Shown here in pieces: positions 23,897 through 32,441 of a stretch of DNA of 64,000 bases. This DNA is from CAYXAA01 sp964462985 (lineage in GTDB: Bacteria; Pseudomonadota; Alphaproteobacteria; Rhizobiales; Stappiaceae): contig CAYXAA010000007.1 of NCBI GenBank assembly GCA_964462985.1, positions 95,319 through 159,318 on the forward strand, written 5' to 3'. Under the pieces are notes generated by a model. The model was not told the origin of the DNA and searched no databases. It saw only the letters and a list, made by a program, of their open reading frames with translations. Within the stretch, counting starts at the first letter, position 1. Each line of letters starts with the position of its first letter. Position numbers and translations under genes: made by a program.

Positions 23897-26095
23897 ATGA
23901 TGCGTCAATATGAACTCGTCGAACGGGTTCAGCGTTACAATCCGAATACGGACGAAGCCCTGCTCAACAAGGCTTACGTCTACGCCATGCAGAAGCACGG
24001 ATCGCAGACCCGTGCCTCGGGCGATCCCTATTTCTCGCATCCTCTCGAAGTCGCGGCGATCCTAACCGAACTCAGGCTCGACGACGCCACGATCGCTGTC
24101 GCCCTTCTGCACGACACCATCGAGGACACCGACGCCACGCGCGCGGAGATCGACAAGATCTTCGGCGAGGAGATCGGCAAGCTCGTCGACGGCCTCACCA
24201 AGATCAGGCGCCTTGATCTCGCCTCCAAACGGGCGAAACAGGCCGAGAACTTCCGCAAGCTTCTGCTGGCCATCGCCGATGACGTGCGCGTGCTCCTGGT
24301 GAAACTTGCCGACCGCATGCACAACATGCGCACGCTGCATCATATGCCGGAGGAAAAGCGTGCGCGCATCGCCGAAGAGACGATGGAGATCTACGCTCCG
24401 CTCGCCGGACGCATGGGCATGCACGACATGCGGGAGGAGCTCGAGGACATTGCGTTCAGGACGCTGAACCCCGACGCTCACGCCACGATCTCCGAACGTC
24501 TCGCCGCACTGCGCGAAAAGAACCAGGGCCTCATCGCCGACATCGAGACCAGCCTGACCACGCGGCTCGCCGAGCGGGGCATCTCCGCTGTGGTCAAGGG
24601 CCGGGAAAAGCGTCCCTACTCGATCTTCCGCAAGATGCAGCAGAAGTCGGTCGGCTTTGAGCAGCTTTCCGACATCTACGGCTTCCGTGTCATCGTCGGC
24701 ACCGTGGAGGCCTGCTACCGCGTGCTCGGCGTCGTCCACACCTCGTGGCCCACCGTGCCGGGGCGCTTCAAGGACTACATCTCCACGCCGAAGCAGAATG
24801 ATTATCGTTCGATCCACACCACCGTCGTCGGGCCGAGCCGGCAGCGGGTCGAGCTGCAGATCCGCACCACCGCAATGGACCGTGTCGCCGAATACGGCAT
24901 CGCCGCGCATGCCCTCTACAAGGACGGCGTGTTCGGCGGCCGCAACATCGCCAAGCTCGACGAGGAGAGCCGGGCCTATGAATGGCTCAGACGGACGATC
25001 GAACTGCTATCGCAGGGCGACACACCGGAAGAATTCCTGGAAAACACCAAGCTCGAGCTGTTCCACGATCAGGTGTTCTGCTTCACACCGAAAGGCCGCC
25101 TGATTGCCCTGCCCCGCGGCGCCACGCCGATCGACTTCGCCTACGCGGTCCACACCGACATCGGCAACACTTGCGTCGGCTGCAAGATCAACGGCCACAT
25201 CATGCCGCTGGTCACCGAACTCCGGAACGGCGACGAGGTTGAGATCGTGCGCAGCCAAGCGCAGACGCCGCCCCCGGCCTGGGAGTCGATTGCCATTACC
25301 GGCAAGGCCCGGGCGGCGATCCGCCGCGCGACGCGTGAATCCGCGCGCCAGCAGTATGGTGCCCTTGGCCGGCATATCCTTGAACGGGCCTTCCTGCGCG
25401 CCGGTCGCGCCTTCTCCGACGACGTTGTCACGGCCGTGCTGCCGGCACTCGGCCAGGCCAGCGTCGCCGACCTCCTTGCCGCCGTCGGCCGCGGCGAGGT
25501 CAAGGCAATCGATGTCGTCACGGCCGTCTATCCCGATCACCGCGACGACCGACTGACCACAGAACCGGTGCCGGCGGAAGAGGGCTGGTTCGACCTGCAG
25601 TCCGGCGTCGGCATGAAGTTCCGCGTGCCTGCCTCCAACAATGCGCCGCTGCCGATCCGTGGGCTCTCCGGCGACCTGCCGGTGAATTTTGCCCCGGAGG
25701 GCGGCGCGGTGCCGGGCGACCGCATCGTCGGTATCCTGACGCCGGGAATCGGGGTAACGATCTTCCCGATCCAGGCGCCGGCGCTGAAGGCGTTCGAGGA
25801 CGAACCGGACCGCTGGCTTGATGTACGCTGGGATCTCGACGCCAACCGGCACGAGCGCTTTCCTGCCCGCATCGCGGTCTCCGCCTTGAACGAACCGGGG
25901 TCCCTCGCCACAATCGCCGCAGCAATCGGCGATCTCGACGGCAATATAGACAATTTGAAAATGGTCGCTCGCGCCGCAGATTTTCACGAAATGATCATCG
26001 ATCTGGAAGTATGGGATCTGAAGCATCTCAACCGGATCATCAATCAGTTGCGCGCCAAGCCCAATGTATCGAGCGTCAGCCGCGTCAACGGATGA
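23897..26095 (+). CDS. rsh: Bifunctional (p)ppGpp synthetase/hydrolase (RelA/SpoT homologue)
   Basis: This is the single long RSH enzyme that makes and degrades (p)ppGpp in the stringent response. The 732-residue product has an N-terminal HD hydrolase with HDTIED and LVKLADRMHNMRTLHHM, so it is expected to hydrolyse. The synthetase domain has GREKRPYSIFRKMQQKS and YGFRVIVGTVEACYRVLGVV. A TGS domain (QVFCFTPKGRLIALPRGATP) and a C-terminal ACT domain (VSALNEPGSLATIAAAIGDL) follow. Start ATG 23897 reads MMRQYELVERVQRY, the common rhizobial start. The gene lies between rpoZ and pyrE. Confidence 0.97.
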   Translation: MMRQYELVERVQRYNPNTDEALLNKAYVYAMQKHGSQTRASGDPYFSHPLEVAAILTELRLDDATIAVALLHDTIEDTDATRAEIDKIFGEEIGKLVDGLTKIRRLDLASKRAKQAENFRKLLLAIADDVRVLLVKLADRMHNMRTLHHMPEEKRARIAEETMEIYAPLAGRMGMHDMREELEDIAFRTLNPDAHATISERLAALREKNQGLIADIETSLTTRLAERGISAVVKGREKRPYSIFRKMQQKSVGFEQLSDIYGFRVIVGTVEACYRVLGVVHTSWPTVPGRFKDYISTPKQNDYRSIHTTVVGPSRQRVELQIRTTAMDRVAEYGIAAHALYKDGVFGGRNIAKLDEESRAYEWLRRTIELLSQGDTPEEFLENTKLELFHDQVFCFTPKGRLIALPRGATPIDFAYAVHTDIGNTCVGCKINGHIMPLVTELRNGDEVEIVRSQAQTPPPAWESIAITGKARAAIRRATRESARQQYGALGRHILERAFLRAGRAFSDDVVTAVLPALGQASVADLLAAVGRGEVKAIDVVTAVYPDHRDDRLTTEPVPAEEGWFDLQSGVGMKFRVPASNNAPLPIRGLSGDLPVNFAPEGGAVPGDRIVGILTPGIGVTIFPIQAPALKAFEDEPDRWLDVRWDLDANRHERFPARIAVSALNEPGSLATIAAAIGDLDGNIDNLKMVARAADFHEMIIDLEVWDLKHLNRIINQLRAKPNVSSVSRVNG

Positions 26096-26191
26096 GGCGC
26101 AGATCCGGGCCCACCGGCGACCGACCTGCATCTGACCGGAGAACCGATCATCTGCGCCGCGCGAGGCGGCCACACCGCGCATCCAGAAGGC

Positions 26192-26791
26192 ATGAGGAAC
26201 AGCAAGGCGATGACCCGAGACGAGGTGCTCAACACGTTCCGCGAGGCCGGAGCGATCCTGGAAGGCCACTTCATCCTGACCTCAGGGCTGCACAGTCCGG
26301 TATTCGTGCAAAAGGCGTTGGTCTTCATGTACCCGGACAAGACCGAGCGGCTATGCAGGGCCTTGGCCGAGCGCATTCGCGCGAGTGATCTCGGACCGAT
26401 CGATTTCGTGGTCTCGCCCGCGCTTGGCGGCCTCATTCCCGGCTACGAGACCGCGCGCCACCTCGGCGTTCCGGCGATGTGGGTGGAACGCGAGCAAGGC
26501 CAGTTCCGCCTCCGCCGGTTCGAGATGCCGCCCAGGGCCCGCGTGGTCATCGTCGAGGACATCGTGACCACTGGACTGTCAAGCCGCGAGACGGTGCAGG
26601 CGCTCATCAACCTCGGCGCGGAGGTGGCTGCTGTTGCCTGCCTGATCGACCGGTCCGCCGGGGAGGCCGATGTGGGCGCGCCGCTGATCGCCCTTGCCGA
26701 ATACAAGGTGCCGGCCTATCCCGCGGATGCCCTGCCGCCGGACCTCGCCGCGCTGCCGGCGGTCAAGCCGGGCAGCCGAGGGTTAAGTTGA
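26192..26791 (+). CDS. pyrE: Orotate phosphoribosyltransferase
   Basis: PyrE joins orotate to PRPP to form OMP in pyrimidine synthesis. The 199-residue product has the PRPP-binding signature VVIVEDIVTTGLSSRETVQA and early segments EGHFILTSGLHSPVFVQKAL and VSPALGGLIPGYETARHLG. It is the short form found downstream of rsh in many relatives. An internal ATG at 26210 (MTRDEVLNTF) is an equally good start, because neither candidate has a well-spaced ribosome-binding site. It is followed after 6 bases by the DUF2062 gene. Confidence 0.95.
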   Translation: MRNSKAMTRDEVLNTFREAGAILEGHFILTSGLHSPVFVQKALVFMYPDKTERLCRALAERIRASDLGPIDFVVSPALGGLIPGYETARHLGVPAMWVEREQGQFRLRRFEMPPRARVVIVEDIVTTGLSSRETVQALINLGAEVAAVACLIDRSAGEADVGAPLIALAEYKVPAYPADALPPDLAALPAVKPGSRGLS

Positions 26792-26797
26792 GGAATC

Positions 26798-27409
26798 ATG
26801 CTGTTCCGCCGCCGCCAGCAACCGAACCATATGGAGCGCCTGCGCCTGGCCGTCTGGCCGCGCCGCAGCTTCGGGCGGTCGGCGCGCTACTTCTCCAAGC
26901 GGGTGCTGCGCCTGACGGCGAGCCCGAACGCCGTCGCGCTCGGCTTCGCGGCGGGCACGTTCGCGTCCTTCACGCCGTTCATCGGTTTTCACTTCATCAT
27001 CAGCTTCATCATCGCCTTCTTCATCCGGGGCAACATGCTGGCGGCGGCCCTCGGCACGGCAGTGGGCAATCCCCTTACCTTCCCGTTCATCTGGGCGTCC
27101 ACCTACCAGCTCGGCACCTTGATCCTGCACGGGGAAGCGCGCGACTTCGGCAACAGACCGCTCGACGACAGGCTTGGCGGCGGCCTCCTCGAGAAATCGC
27201 TTGATGCGGTGCTTCCCGTGATCAAGCCGATGATGATCGGCGCCATTCCGCTCGGCCTTATTGCCGGCGTGTTCTTCTATTTCCTGGTTTTCTACAGTGT
27301 ACGAGCGTATCAGACCGGTCGACGGCAGCGGCTGGCGGCCCGCCGGCTGCGTCCGTATCGCACGGTCCCGGCCCCTGCCGAACCGCCCAAGCCGGAGGCC
27401 GTTGAATGA
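26798..27409 (+). CDS. DUF2062 membrane protein
   Basis: A 203-residue inner-membrane protein has the DUF2062 pattern. After a basic start come SPNAVALGFAAGTFASFTPF, then IGFHFIISFIIAFFIRGNML, a conserved GTAVGNPLTFPFIWASTYQL, and a final helix with residues MMIGAIPLGLIAGVFFYFLV. The tail is basic and Pro-rich. The function is unknown. The gene is conserved in this position between pyrE and acpS in Rhizobiales. It starts 6 bases after pyrE. Confidence 0.92.
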   Translation: MLFRRRQQPNHMERLRLAVWPRRSFGRSARYFSKRVLRLTASPNAVALGFAAGTFASFTPFIGFHFIISFIIAFFIRGNMLAAALGTAVGNPLTFPFIWASTYQLGTLILHGEARDFGNRPLDDRLGGGLLEKSLDAVLPVIKPMMIGAIPLGLIAGVFFYFLVFYSVRAYQTGRRQRLAARRLRPYRTVPAPAEPPKPEAVE

Positions 27410-27446
27410 CGGACCTCACTCTCACGGGATCGGGGGAGTCGCAGCG

Positions 27447-27872
27447 ATGATCATCGGCATCGGATCGGATCTCATCGACATCCGCCGCATCGAGAAGACG
27501 CTCGACCGGTTCGGCGAGCGCTTCCTCAATCGCGTCTTCACCGATGTCGAACGCGCGAAGTCCGAACGGCGTGCCGAGCGCGCGGCCTCCTATGCCAAGC
27601 GTTTCGCGGCGAAGGAAGCCTGCTCCAAGGCCCTTGGTACCGGCATCAGGATGGGCATCGCCTGGCGCGAGATGGGGGTGGTCAACCTGCCGTCCGGCAA
27701 GCCGACGATCGTTCTGACGGGAGGCGCCGCCGAGCGACTCGAGCGGCTGCTGCCGAGGGGCTTCGAGGCGCGGATCGACCTTACGATCACCGACGACTTC
27801 CCTCTGGCCCAGGCATTCGTGGTGATTTCCGCCTGGCCGCAGGATTGGCCGCAGCCGCCGACGGATCCCTGA
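27447..27872 (+). CDS. acpS: Holo-[acyl-carrier-protein] synthase
   Basis: AcpS transfers 4'-phosphopantetheine from CoA to acyl carrier protein. The 141-residue product begins MIIGIGSDLIDIRRIEKTL with the magnesium-binding Asp, followed by the second signature KRFAAKEACSKALGTGI with its Glu. The C-terminal half has LTITDDFPLAQAFVVISA. GGGAG lies eight bases before the ATG. It precedes lepB, the standard order acpS-lepB-rnc-era. Confidence 0.96.
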   Translation: MIIGIGSDLIDIRRIEKTLDRFGERFLNRVFTDVERAKSERRAERAASYAKRFAAKEACSKALGTGIRMGIAWREMGVVNLPSGKPTIVLTGGAAERLERLLPRGFEARIDLTITDDFPLAQAFVVISAWPQDWPQPPTDP

Positions 27873-27991
27873 GTCGGGAACACGGCGCTTTGCGTTGCGT
27901 TGCAGTCAGCGACCCGGTACAAGCTTGCCGGATATCGCCCCTCCCAAGCGGCGGAATCGCAGCCAGTACATCGAGACGCACGAAGGACGAA

Positions 27992-28744
27992 ATGAGCGTG
28001 TCCGAGGACAAAAAGACAAAGGAAGCCGGCCTCTACGAGACCGTCAAGGTGATCGTGCAGGCGCTGATCCTGGCGCTCATCGTTCGCACGTTCCTGTTTC
28101 AGCCCTTCAACATTCCGTCGGGCTCGATGATGGACACGCTGCTGATCGGCGATTACCTGTTCGTCTCGAAGTACAGTTACGGATATTCGCGTTATTCCTT
28201 CCCCTATGGCCTTGCGCCGATCGAAGGACGCATCTGGGCCAGCGAACCCGAACGTGGCGACATTGCCGTCTTCAAGCTGCCACGCGACAATTCGACCGAT
28301 TACATCAAGCGCGTGATCGGGCTGCCGGGCGACGAGATCCAGATGATCGACGGCGTGCTGCACATCAACGGCGAGGCGGTGAAGCGCGAGCGGATTGATG
28401 ATTTCATCAGCACCGATCCGTTCGGCAGCGTGCAGCGCGTGCCGCGCTATCGCGAGACGCTGCCGAATGGGGTCTCCTACGAGACGCTCGACCTGACACC
28501 CCGCGGCACCTGGGACAACACTCGGGTCTATAAGGTGCCGCCCGGCCACTACTTCATGATGGGCGATAACCGCGACAACTCGACCGACAGCCGGGTGTTG
28601 TCTGCCGTCGGTTATGTGCCGTTCGAGAATTTCGTCGGCCGCGCCGAGATCATCTTCTTCTCGGTCGACGAGAACGCCTCGGCCTGGATGTTCTGGCAGT
28701 GGCCCTGGACGGTTCGCTGGGACCGCCTGTTCCGTGTACTGTAG
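27992..28744 (+). CDS. lepB: Signal peptidase I
   Basis: LepB cleaves signal peptides on the outer face of the inner membrane. The 250-residue product has one N-terminal transmembrane helix (residues 17-37, VKVIVQALILALIVRTFLF). The nucleophile Ser45 lies in NIPSGSMMDTLLIGDYL and the general base Lys106 in DYIKRVIGLPGDEIQ. The box E motif is MMGDNRDNSTDSR. An AAGGA precedes the ATG closely. Upstream in-frame sequence to 27845 overlaps the acpS end and is not likely translated. Confidence 0.97.
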   Translation: MSVSEDKKTKEAGLYETVKVIVQALILALIVRTFLFQPFNIPSGSMMDTLLIGDYLFVSKYSYGYSRYSFPYGLAPIEGRIWASEPERGDIAVFKLPRDNSTDYIKRVIGLPGDEIQMIDGVLHINGEAVKRERIDDFISTDPFGSVQRVPRYRETLPNGVSYETLDLTPRGTWDNTRVYKVPPGHYFMMGDNRDNSTDSRVLSAVGYVPFENFVGRAEIIFFSVDENASAWMFWQWPWTVRWDRLFRVL

Positions 28745-28818
28745 CGCTTGAATTCAATCGACCTTCGGACGCGCCCTCGGTTCCGTTTGGGCCAACCGAT
28801 GATCTGGGCTTCGCAGCG

Positions 28819-29541
28819 ATGACCTCCGACCGTCAGCGCCAGCTCGATCGAGCGTTGGAGCAACGCATCGGCTACCGCTTTCGCGACCCTGCCCTGCTGG
28901 AGCGGGCGCTGACGCATGCCAGCGCCTTGTCGCCATCGAGTTCGAGCAGCCACAGCTATCAGCGTCTCGAGTTCCTCGGTGACCGCGTTCTGGGCTTGGC
29001 CATTGCAACCATGCTGGACAAGGACTTTCCCGAAGCCGATGAGGGTGAGCTGGCGCGGCGTCTCAACCGGCTGGTGCGCCGCGAGACATGCGCCGAAGTG
29101 GCGAACGAGCTCGACATCGGCCCGGCCCTCAGGATTGGCGACGGCGAAGCCCAGTCGGGCGGACGCAAGAAGACGGCAATCCTCGCCGACGTCTGCGAGG
29201 CGCTGATCGCTGCAATCTACCTCGACGGCGGCATCGAGCCGGCCATGGCCTTTGTCGACCGCTTCTGGCGGCCGCATTGCCACAAGCAGACGGGCCCTCT
29301 GCGTGACGCCAAGACGACGCTGCAGGAATGGGCCCAGGGCAAGGGCTTGCCGGCGCCAACCTACGAGATTACCCAGCGCGGTGGTCCCGACCATGCGCCG
29401 ACCTTCACGGTGACGGTCGCGATCAAAGGATTGCAGCCGGGCAAGGGCGTTGGTGGCTCGAGACGCATTGCCGAGCAGAACGCCGCAGAGACCGTGCTGC
29501 GCCGCGAGGGCATCTGGACCGAGGAGGTCGGCCGTGACTGA
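28819..29541 (+). CDS. rnc: Ribonuclease III
   Basis: RNase III cuts double-stranded RNA in rRNA maturation and sRNA-mediated decay. The 240-residue product has the catalytic signature RLEFLGDRVLGLAIA and a second acidic site in LADVCEALIAAIYLDGG. A double-stranded RNA-binding domain follows from about residue 160 (DAKTTLQEWAQGKGLPAPTY to GGSRRIAEQNAAETVL). The ATG at 28819 gives MTSDRQRQLDRALEQRIGY. The end overlaps the era start by eight bases. Confidence 0.96.
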   Translation: MTSDRQRQLDRALEQRIGYRFRDPALLERALTHASALSPSSSSSHSYQRLEFLGDRVLGLAIATMLDKDFPEADEGELARRLNRLVRRETCAEVANELDIGPALRIGDGEAQSGGRKKTAILADVCEALIAAIYLDGGIEPAMAFVDRFWRPHCHKQTGPLRDAKTTLQEWAQGKGLPAPTYEITQRGGPDHAPTFTVTVAIKGLQPGKGVGGSRRIAEQNAAETVLRREGIWTEEVGRD

Positions 29542-30463
29542 AAATGAGGACCGGGCCCCGCCGCCGGAAGGTGAGACCCGCGCGGGTTTCGTCGCGCTCA
29601 TCGGGGCGCCGAACGCCGGAAAGTCGACGCTGCTCAACGCGCTGGTCGGCATGAAGGTCTCGATCGTCACCCACAAGGTTCAGACCACCCGCGCCATGAT
29701 CCGCGGCATCGCCATGCATGGGCGCTCGCAGATCGTGTTCGTCGATACACCCGGCATCTTCAAGCCGAAGCGCCGGCTCGACCGCGCCATGGTCGAAACC
29801 GCCTGGGGCGGCGCCCGCGACGCCGACCTGGTGGCGCTTCTGATCGACGCCCGCAAGGGCATTGACGAGGAGGCCGACGCGATCCTGACCGAACTGGAAT
29901 ACATCCGGCTGCCCAAGGTGCTGGTGCTGAACAAGATCGACGTCACCCGGCGGGAAAAGCTGCTCGCCCTCGCCCAGGAAGCCAATGCCCGGATCGGCTT
30001 CGAACGCACCTTCATGGTTTCCGCCCAGACCGGCGACGGCGTATCCGATCTCATCACCTATTTCGCCGATCGCGTACCGCCTGGCCCATGGCTTTACCCC
30101 GAAGATCAGGCGTCGGACCTGCCGATGCGCATGCTCGCCGCCGAGATCACACGGGAAAAGCTCTTCATCCGCCTGCACGAGGAACTCCCCTATATCTCCA
30201 CCGTGGAGACGGAGGCGTGGCAGGAACGCAAGGACGGCTCTGTCCGGATCGAACAGACGATCTACGTCGAGCGCGACAGCCAGAGGAGCATCGTGCTCGG
30301 CAAGGGCGGCCAGACGATCAAGGCCATCTCGCAGGCCGCGCGCATGGAACTCACCGAGGCACTTGAGCGCCCGGTTCACCTGTTCCTGTTCGTCAAGGTG
30401 CGCGAGAACTGGGCCGACGACCCGGAGCGCTACCGCGAGATGGGGCTGGATTTTCCAAGGTAG
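29534..30463 (+). CDS. era: GTPase Era
   Basis: Era is a GTPase needed for 16S rRNA maturation and 30S assembly. The 309-residue product has G1 GAPNAGKSTLLNALVG, a switch segment KVQTTRAMIRGIAM, G3 DTPGIFKP and G4 NKID. The C-terminal KH domain contains IVLGKGGQTIKAISQAARME. The start is GTG 29534, inside the rnc end, with GGAGG about six bases upstream, so the two are translationally coupled. Confidence 0.97.
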   Translation: MTENEDRAPPPEGETRAGFVALIGAPNAGKSTLLNALVGMKVSIVTHKVQTTRAMIRGIAMHGRSQIVFVDTPGIFKPKRRLDRAMVETAWGGARDADLVALLIDARKGIDEEADAILTELEYIRLPKVLVLNKIDVTRREKLLALAQEANARIGFERTFMVSAQTGDGVSDLITYFADRVPPGPWLYPEDQASDLPMRMLAAEITREKLFIRLHEELPYISTVETEAWQERKDGSVRIEQTIYVERDSQRSIVLGKGGQTIKAISQAARMELTEALERPVHLFLFVKVRENWADDPERYREMGLDFPR

Positions 30464-30593
30464 GGATATCGGTCCCCGGAACCGGGTTCCGTATACCTTC
30501 ATCTGGCCAAGCTTGATTCATCAGCCCAGGATTGACATGGATCCCGAGACGGCATTCTTGGGTCGAACCTAAAACTCACCAGTCAGGACCGCG

Positions 30594-31358
30594 ATGGAAT
30601 GGTCGGATGAAGGTGTGATCGTCGGGACCCGCCGTCATGGCGAGACTGGCGTCATCCTGGAGGTGATGACGCAAGGTCGCGGCCGCCACCTTGGCCTGGT
30701 ACGCGGCGGCAGGTCGCGCCGGCAGCGGCCGGTGCTGCAGCCCGGCAACCGCGTCGGCCTGATCTGGCGGGCACGCCTCGAAGACCACCTTGGCAATTTC
30801 ACCGTCGAGCCGATCGAACTGCGGGCAGGTGAGCTCCTGGCAAGCGCCCTCGGGCTTAACGCCATTCAGCACCTTGCGGCACTGCTGCGCCTGCTGCCGG
30901 AACGCGATCCGCACCCGCGTCTCTACGACGCGCTGCTGGTCGTGCTCGACCACATCGCGGAGCCGACCGCCTGCGGCCCGCTCATCGTGCGCTTCGAATT
31001 GGAGCTGCTCAACGAACTCGGCTTCGGGCTCGATCTCAGCCGCTGCGCCGTCACCGGAGCGCCGCAGGATCTTGCTTATGTATCGCCGCGATCCGGACGG
31101 GCCGTCGGACGGGATGCCGGCCAGCCCTATCACGATAAGCTCCTGCGATTGCCGTCGTTCCTTGTGCCGGGCGAGCGCCAGCCCGGCAGTGCGATCTTGC
31201 CGGAAGAGATCACCCAGGGCTTCCGGCTCACCGGGTTCTTCCTCAATCGTCATGTCTGGGAGGCACGCGGCCTGCGGGTTCCCGAGCCCCGCGCAGGACT
31301 GATTGCGTCACTCGAGCGCGCCCTCGGCGGGGCCGAGGCCCCTCCGAGGATCATCTGA
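30594..31358 (+). CDS. recO: DNA repair protein RecO
   Basis: RecO loads RecA with RecF and RecR and anneals single strands. The 254-residue product starts MEWSDEGVIVGTRRHGETGV and has the OB-fold N-domain with residues GRHLGLVRGGRSRRQRPVLQ PGNRVGLIWRARL. A helical C-domain contains RFELELLNELGFGLDLSRCA VTGAPQDLAYVSPRSGRAV, where one cysteine of the usual zinc site is visible. It ends nine bases from the convergent secreted repeat gene. Spacing from era is 130 bases. Confidence 0.95.
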   Translation: MEWSDEGVIVGTRRHGETGVILEVMTQGRGRHLGLVRGGRSRRQRPVLQPGNRVGLIWRARLEDHLGNFTVEPIELRAGELLASALGLNAIQHLAALLRLLPERDPHPRLYDALLVVLDHIAEPTACGPLIVRFELELLNELGFGLDLSRCAVTGAPQDLAYVSPRSGRAVGRDAGQPYHDKLLRLPSFLVPGERQPGSAILPEEITQGFRLTGFFLNRHVWEARGLRVPEPRAGLIASLERALGGAEAPPRII

Positions 31359-31367
31359 CCGGCCGAT

Positions 31368-32045
31368 CTAGCGGTAAACCGGAATCAGCGGGCTGCCGGA
31401 CTCACCGCGCGCCGGCACGTAGTAGGCGGGCGTCTCGGCGTTCACACCGCCATAGGCGAGCGGCCCGTAATATGGAGCCGGCGCGGAGTAGGCCATTGGC
31501 TCGCTGTAGTACGGGGTCGAGCCCGTGTCCTCCACAGCGCCGTAGTTCACCGCCACGCCCGAGTGCAGGTTGAAGATCGGGCCGCCGCGGTCAGTGCCGA
31601 GGTTGGTGTAGGTCTGCTCGGGATAGTAGCCCATGACCGGACTGACGACGGGGCCATCGACAGCCGTCCCGGTGTAGACCAATCCGCCGCCGGGTTCGGC
31701 ATATCCGGCGCTCTCGACGTAGCGCGGTCCCGAGACCGTGCCATGCGCCGGAATGATGGGCCCGCCGCTGTCGGTACCGATGTTGATATAGGCGCTTTCC
31801 GCGGGATAGGTCACGGGAGCAGCAACCGGGGCCGCGACCCTCTCGCTGTACGCCGGCTGGGCCCTGTCGACGAATCCGGTGTCCTCGATATAGCTCGGCA
31901 GCGCCGTGGTGCCATAGGCCGGAATGATGGGCCCGCCACTGTCGGTGCCGATGTTGATGTAGGCCTGCTGCGCATAAGCGCTCGGCGCGGCGATGGCGAC
32001 GGCGCCGACAACGGCCATGTACTTCAGTACAGTCTTGATTGTCAT
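31368..32045 (-). CDS. Secreted tandem-repeat protein of unknown function
   Basis: A 225-residue protein with an N-terminal signal peptide (VLKYMAVVGAVAIAAPSAYA, cleavage about residue 25). The mature part contains three units of about 57-60 residues, each opening with a YINIGTDSGGPI-like motif at residues 29, 86 and 146. A weak fourth copy (GESGSPLIPVY) forms the C-terminus. Each unit also has a second element like YIEDTGF, YVESAGY or VEDTGS. Tyr, Pro, Gly and Ala dominate; there are no cysteines or catalytic motifs. It is likely periplasmic or surface-located. I do not recognise the family. It stands alone, divergent from parC. Confidence 0.8.
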   Translation of the reverse strand: MTIKTVLKYMAVVGAVAIAAPSAYAQQAYINIGTDSGGPIIPAYGTTALPSYIEDTGFVDRAQPAYSERVAAPVAAPVTYPAESAYINIGTDSGGPIIPAHGTVSGPRYVESAGYAEPGGGLVYTGTAVDGPVVSPVMGYYPEQTYTNLGTDRGGPIFNLHSGVAVNYGAVEDTGSTPYYSEPMAYSAPAPYYGPLAYGGVNAETPAYYVPARGESGSPLIPVYR

Positions 32046-32441
32046 GGCTTTTTACCTTTCTCGTCAGCGAACGTCGATACAGTCGACGTCCAAATGCTGA
32101 GCGTTTCCAAATGCTGGAGCGTCTTGTCCGCGCTCGTTCAAGCGTAGAATGCCCCAGGTTTTGGATTGTTCCGGCCCGTAGGGAGGCGTTTGGGCCGGAG
32201 GGACGAGCGTCATTGCCGGAGCAGATCGAGGCCGCATGTGGCGCACCGGGCTCGGCCCGCAGCGCAACGCGTCGTCTCCCCTCAGTTAGGAAGCGAATTC
32301 CCGCAGTCCATACACGGTCGCGCGATCAGCGCGTGAAAAACGCGAGAGCACACGTCTTGCTGGTCCGCGACCCGGGGAGAACCCGAGGATTTCCCCCAAT
32401 TCGCAATTGTCAACGCGGCGCTGCGCGGGTACTTGGAACAT
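32046..32441. other. 396-base divergent intergenic region, repeat-protein gene / parC
   Basis: It holds the promoters of both genes. Readable frames across it lack coding character. I see no clear hairpin or operator. Confidence 0.5.

Noticed and set aside
30464..30593. Hairpin-like CCGGAACCGGG sequence between era and recO as a terminator
   Set aside because: The stem is short and imperfect and there is no U-tract, so I do not report it.
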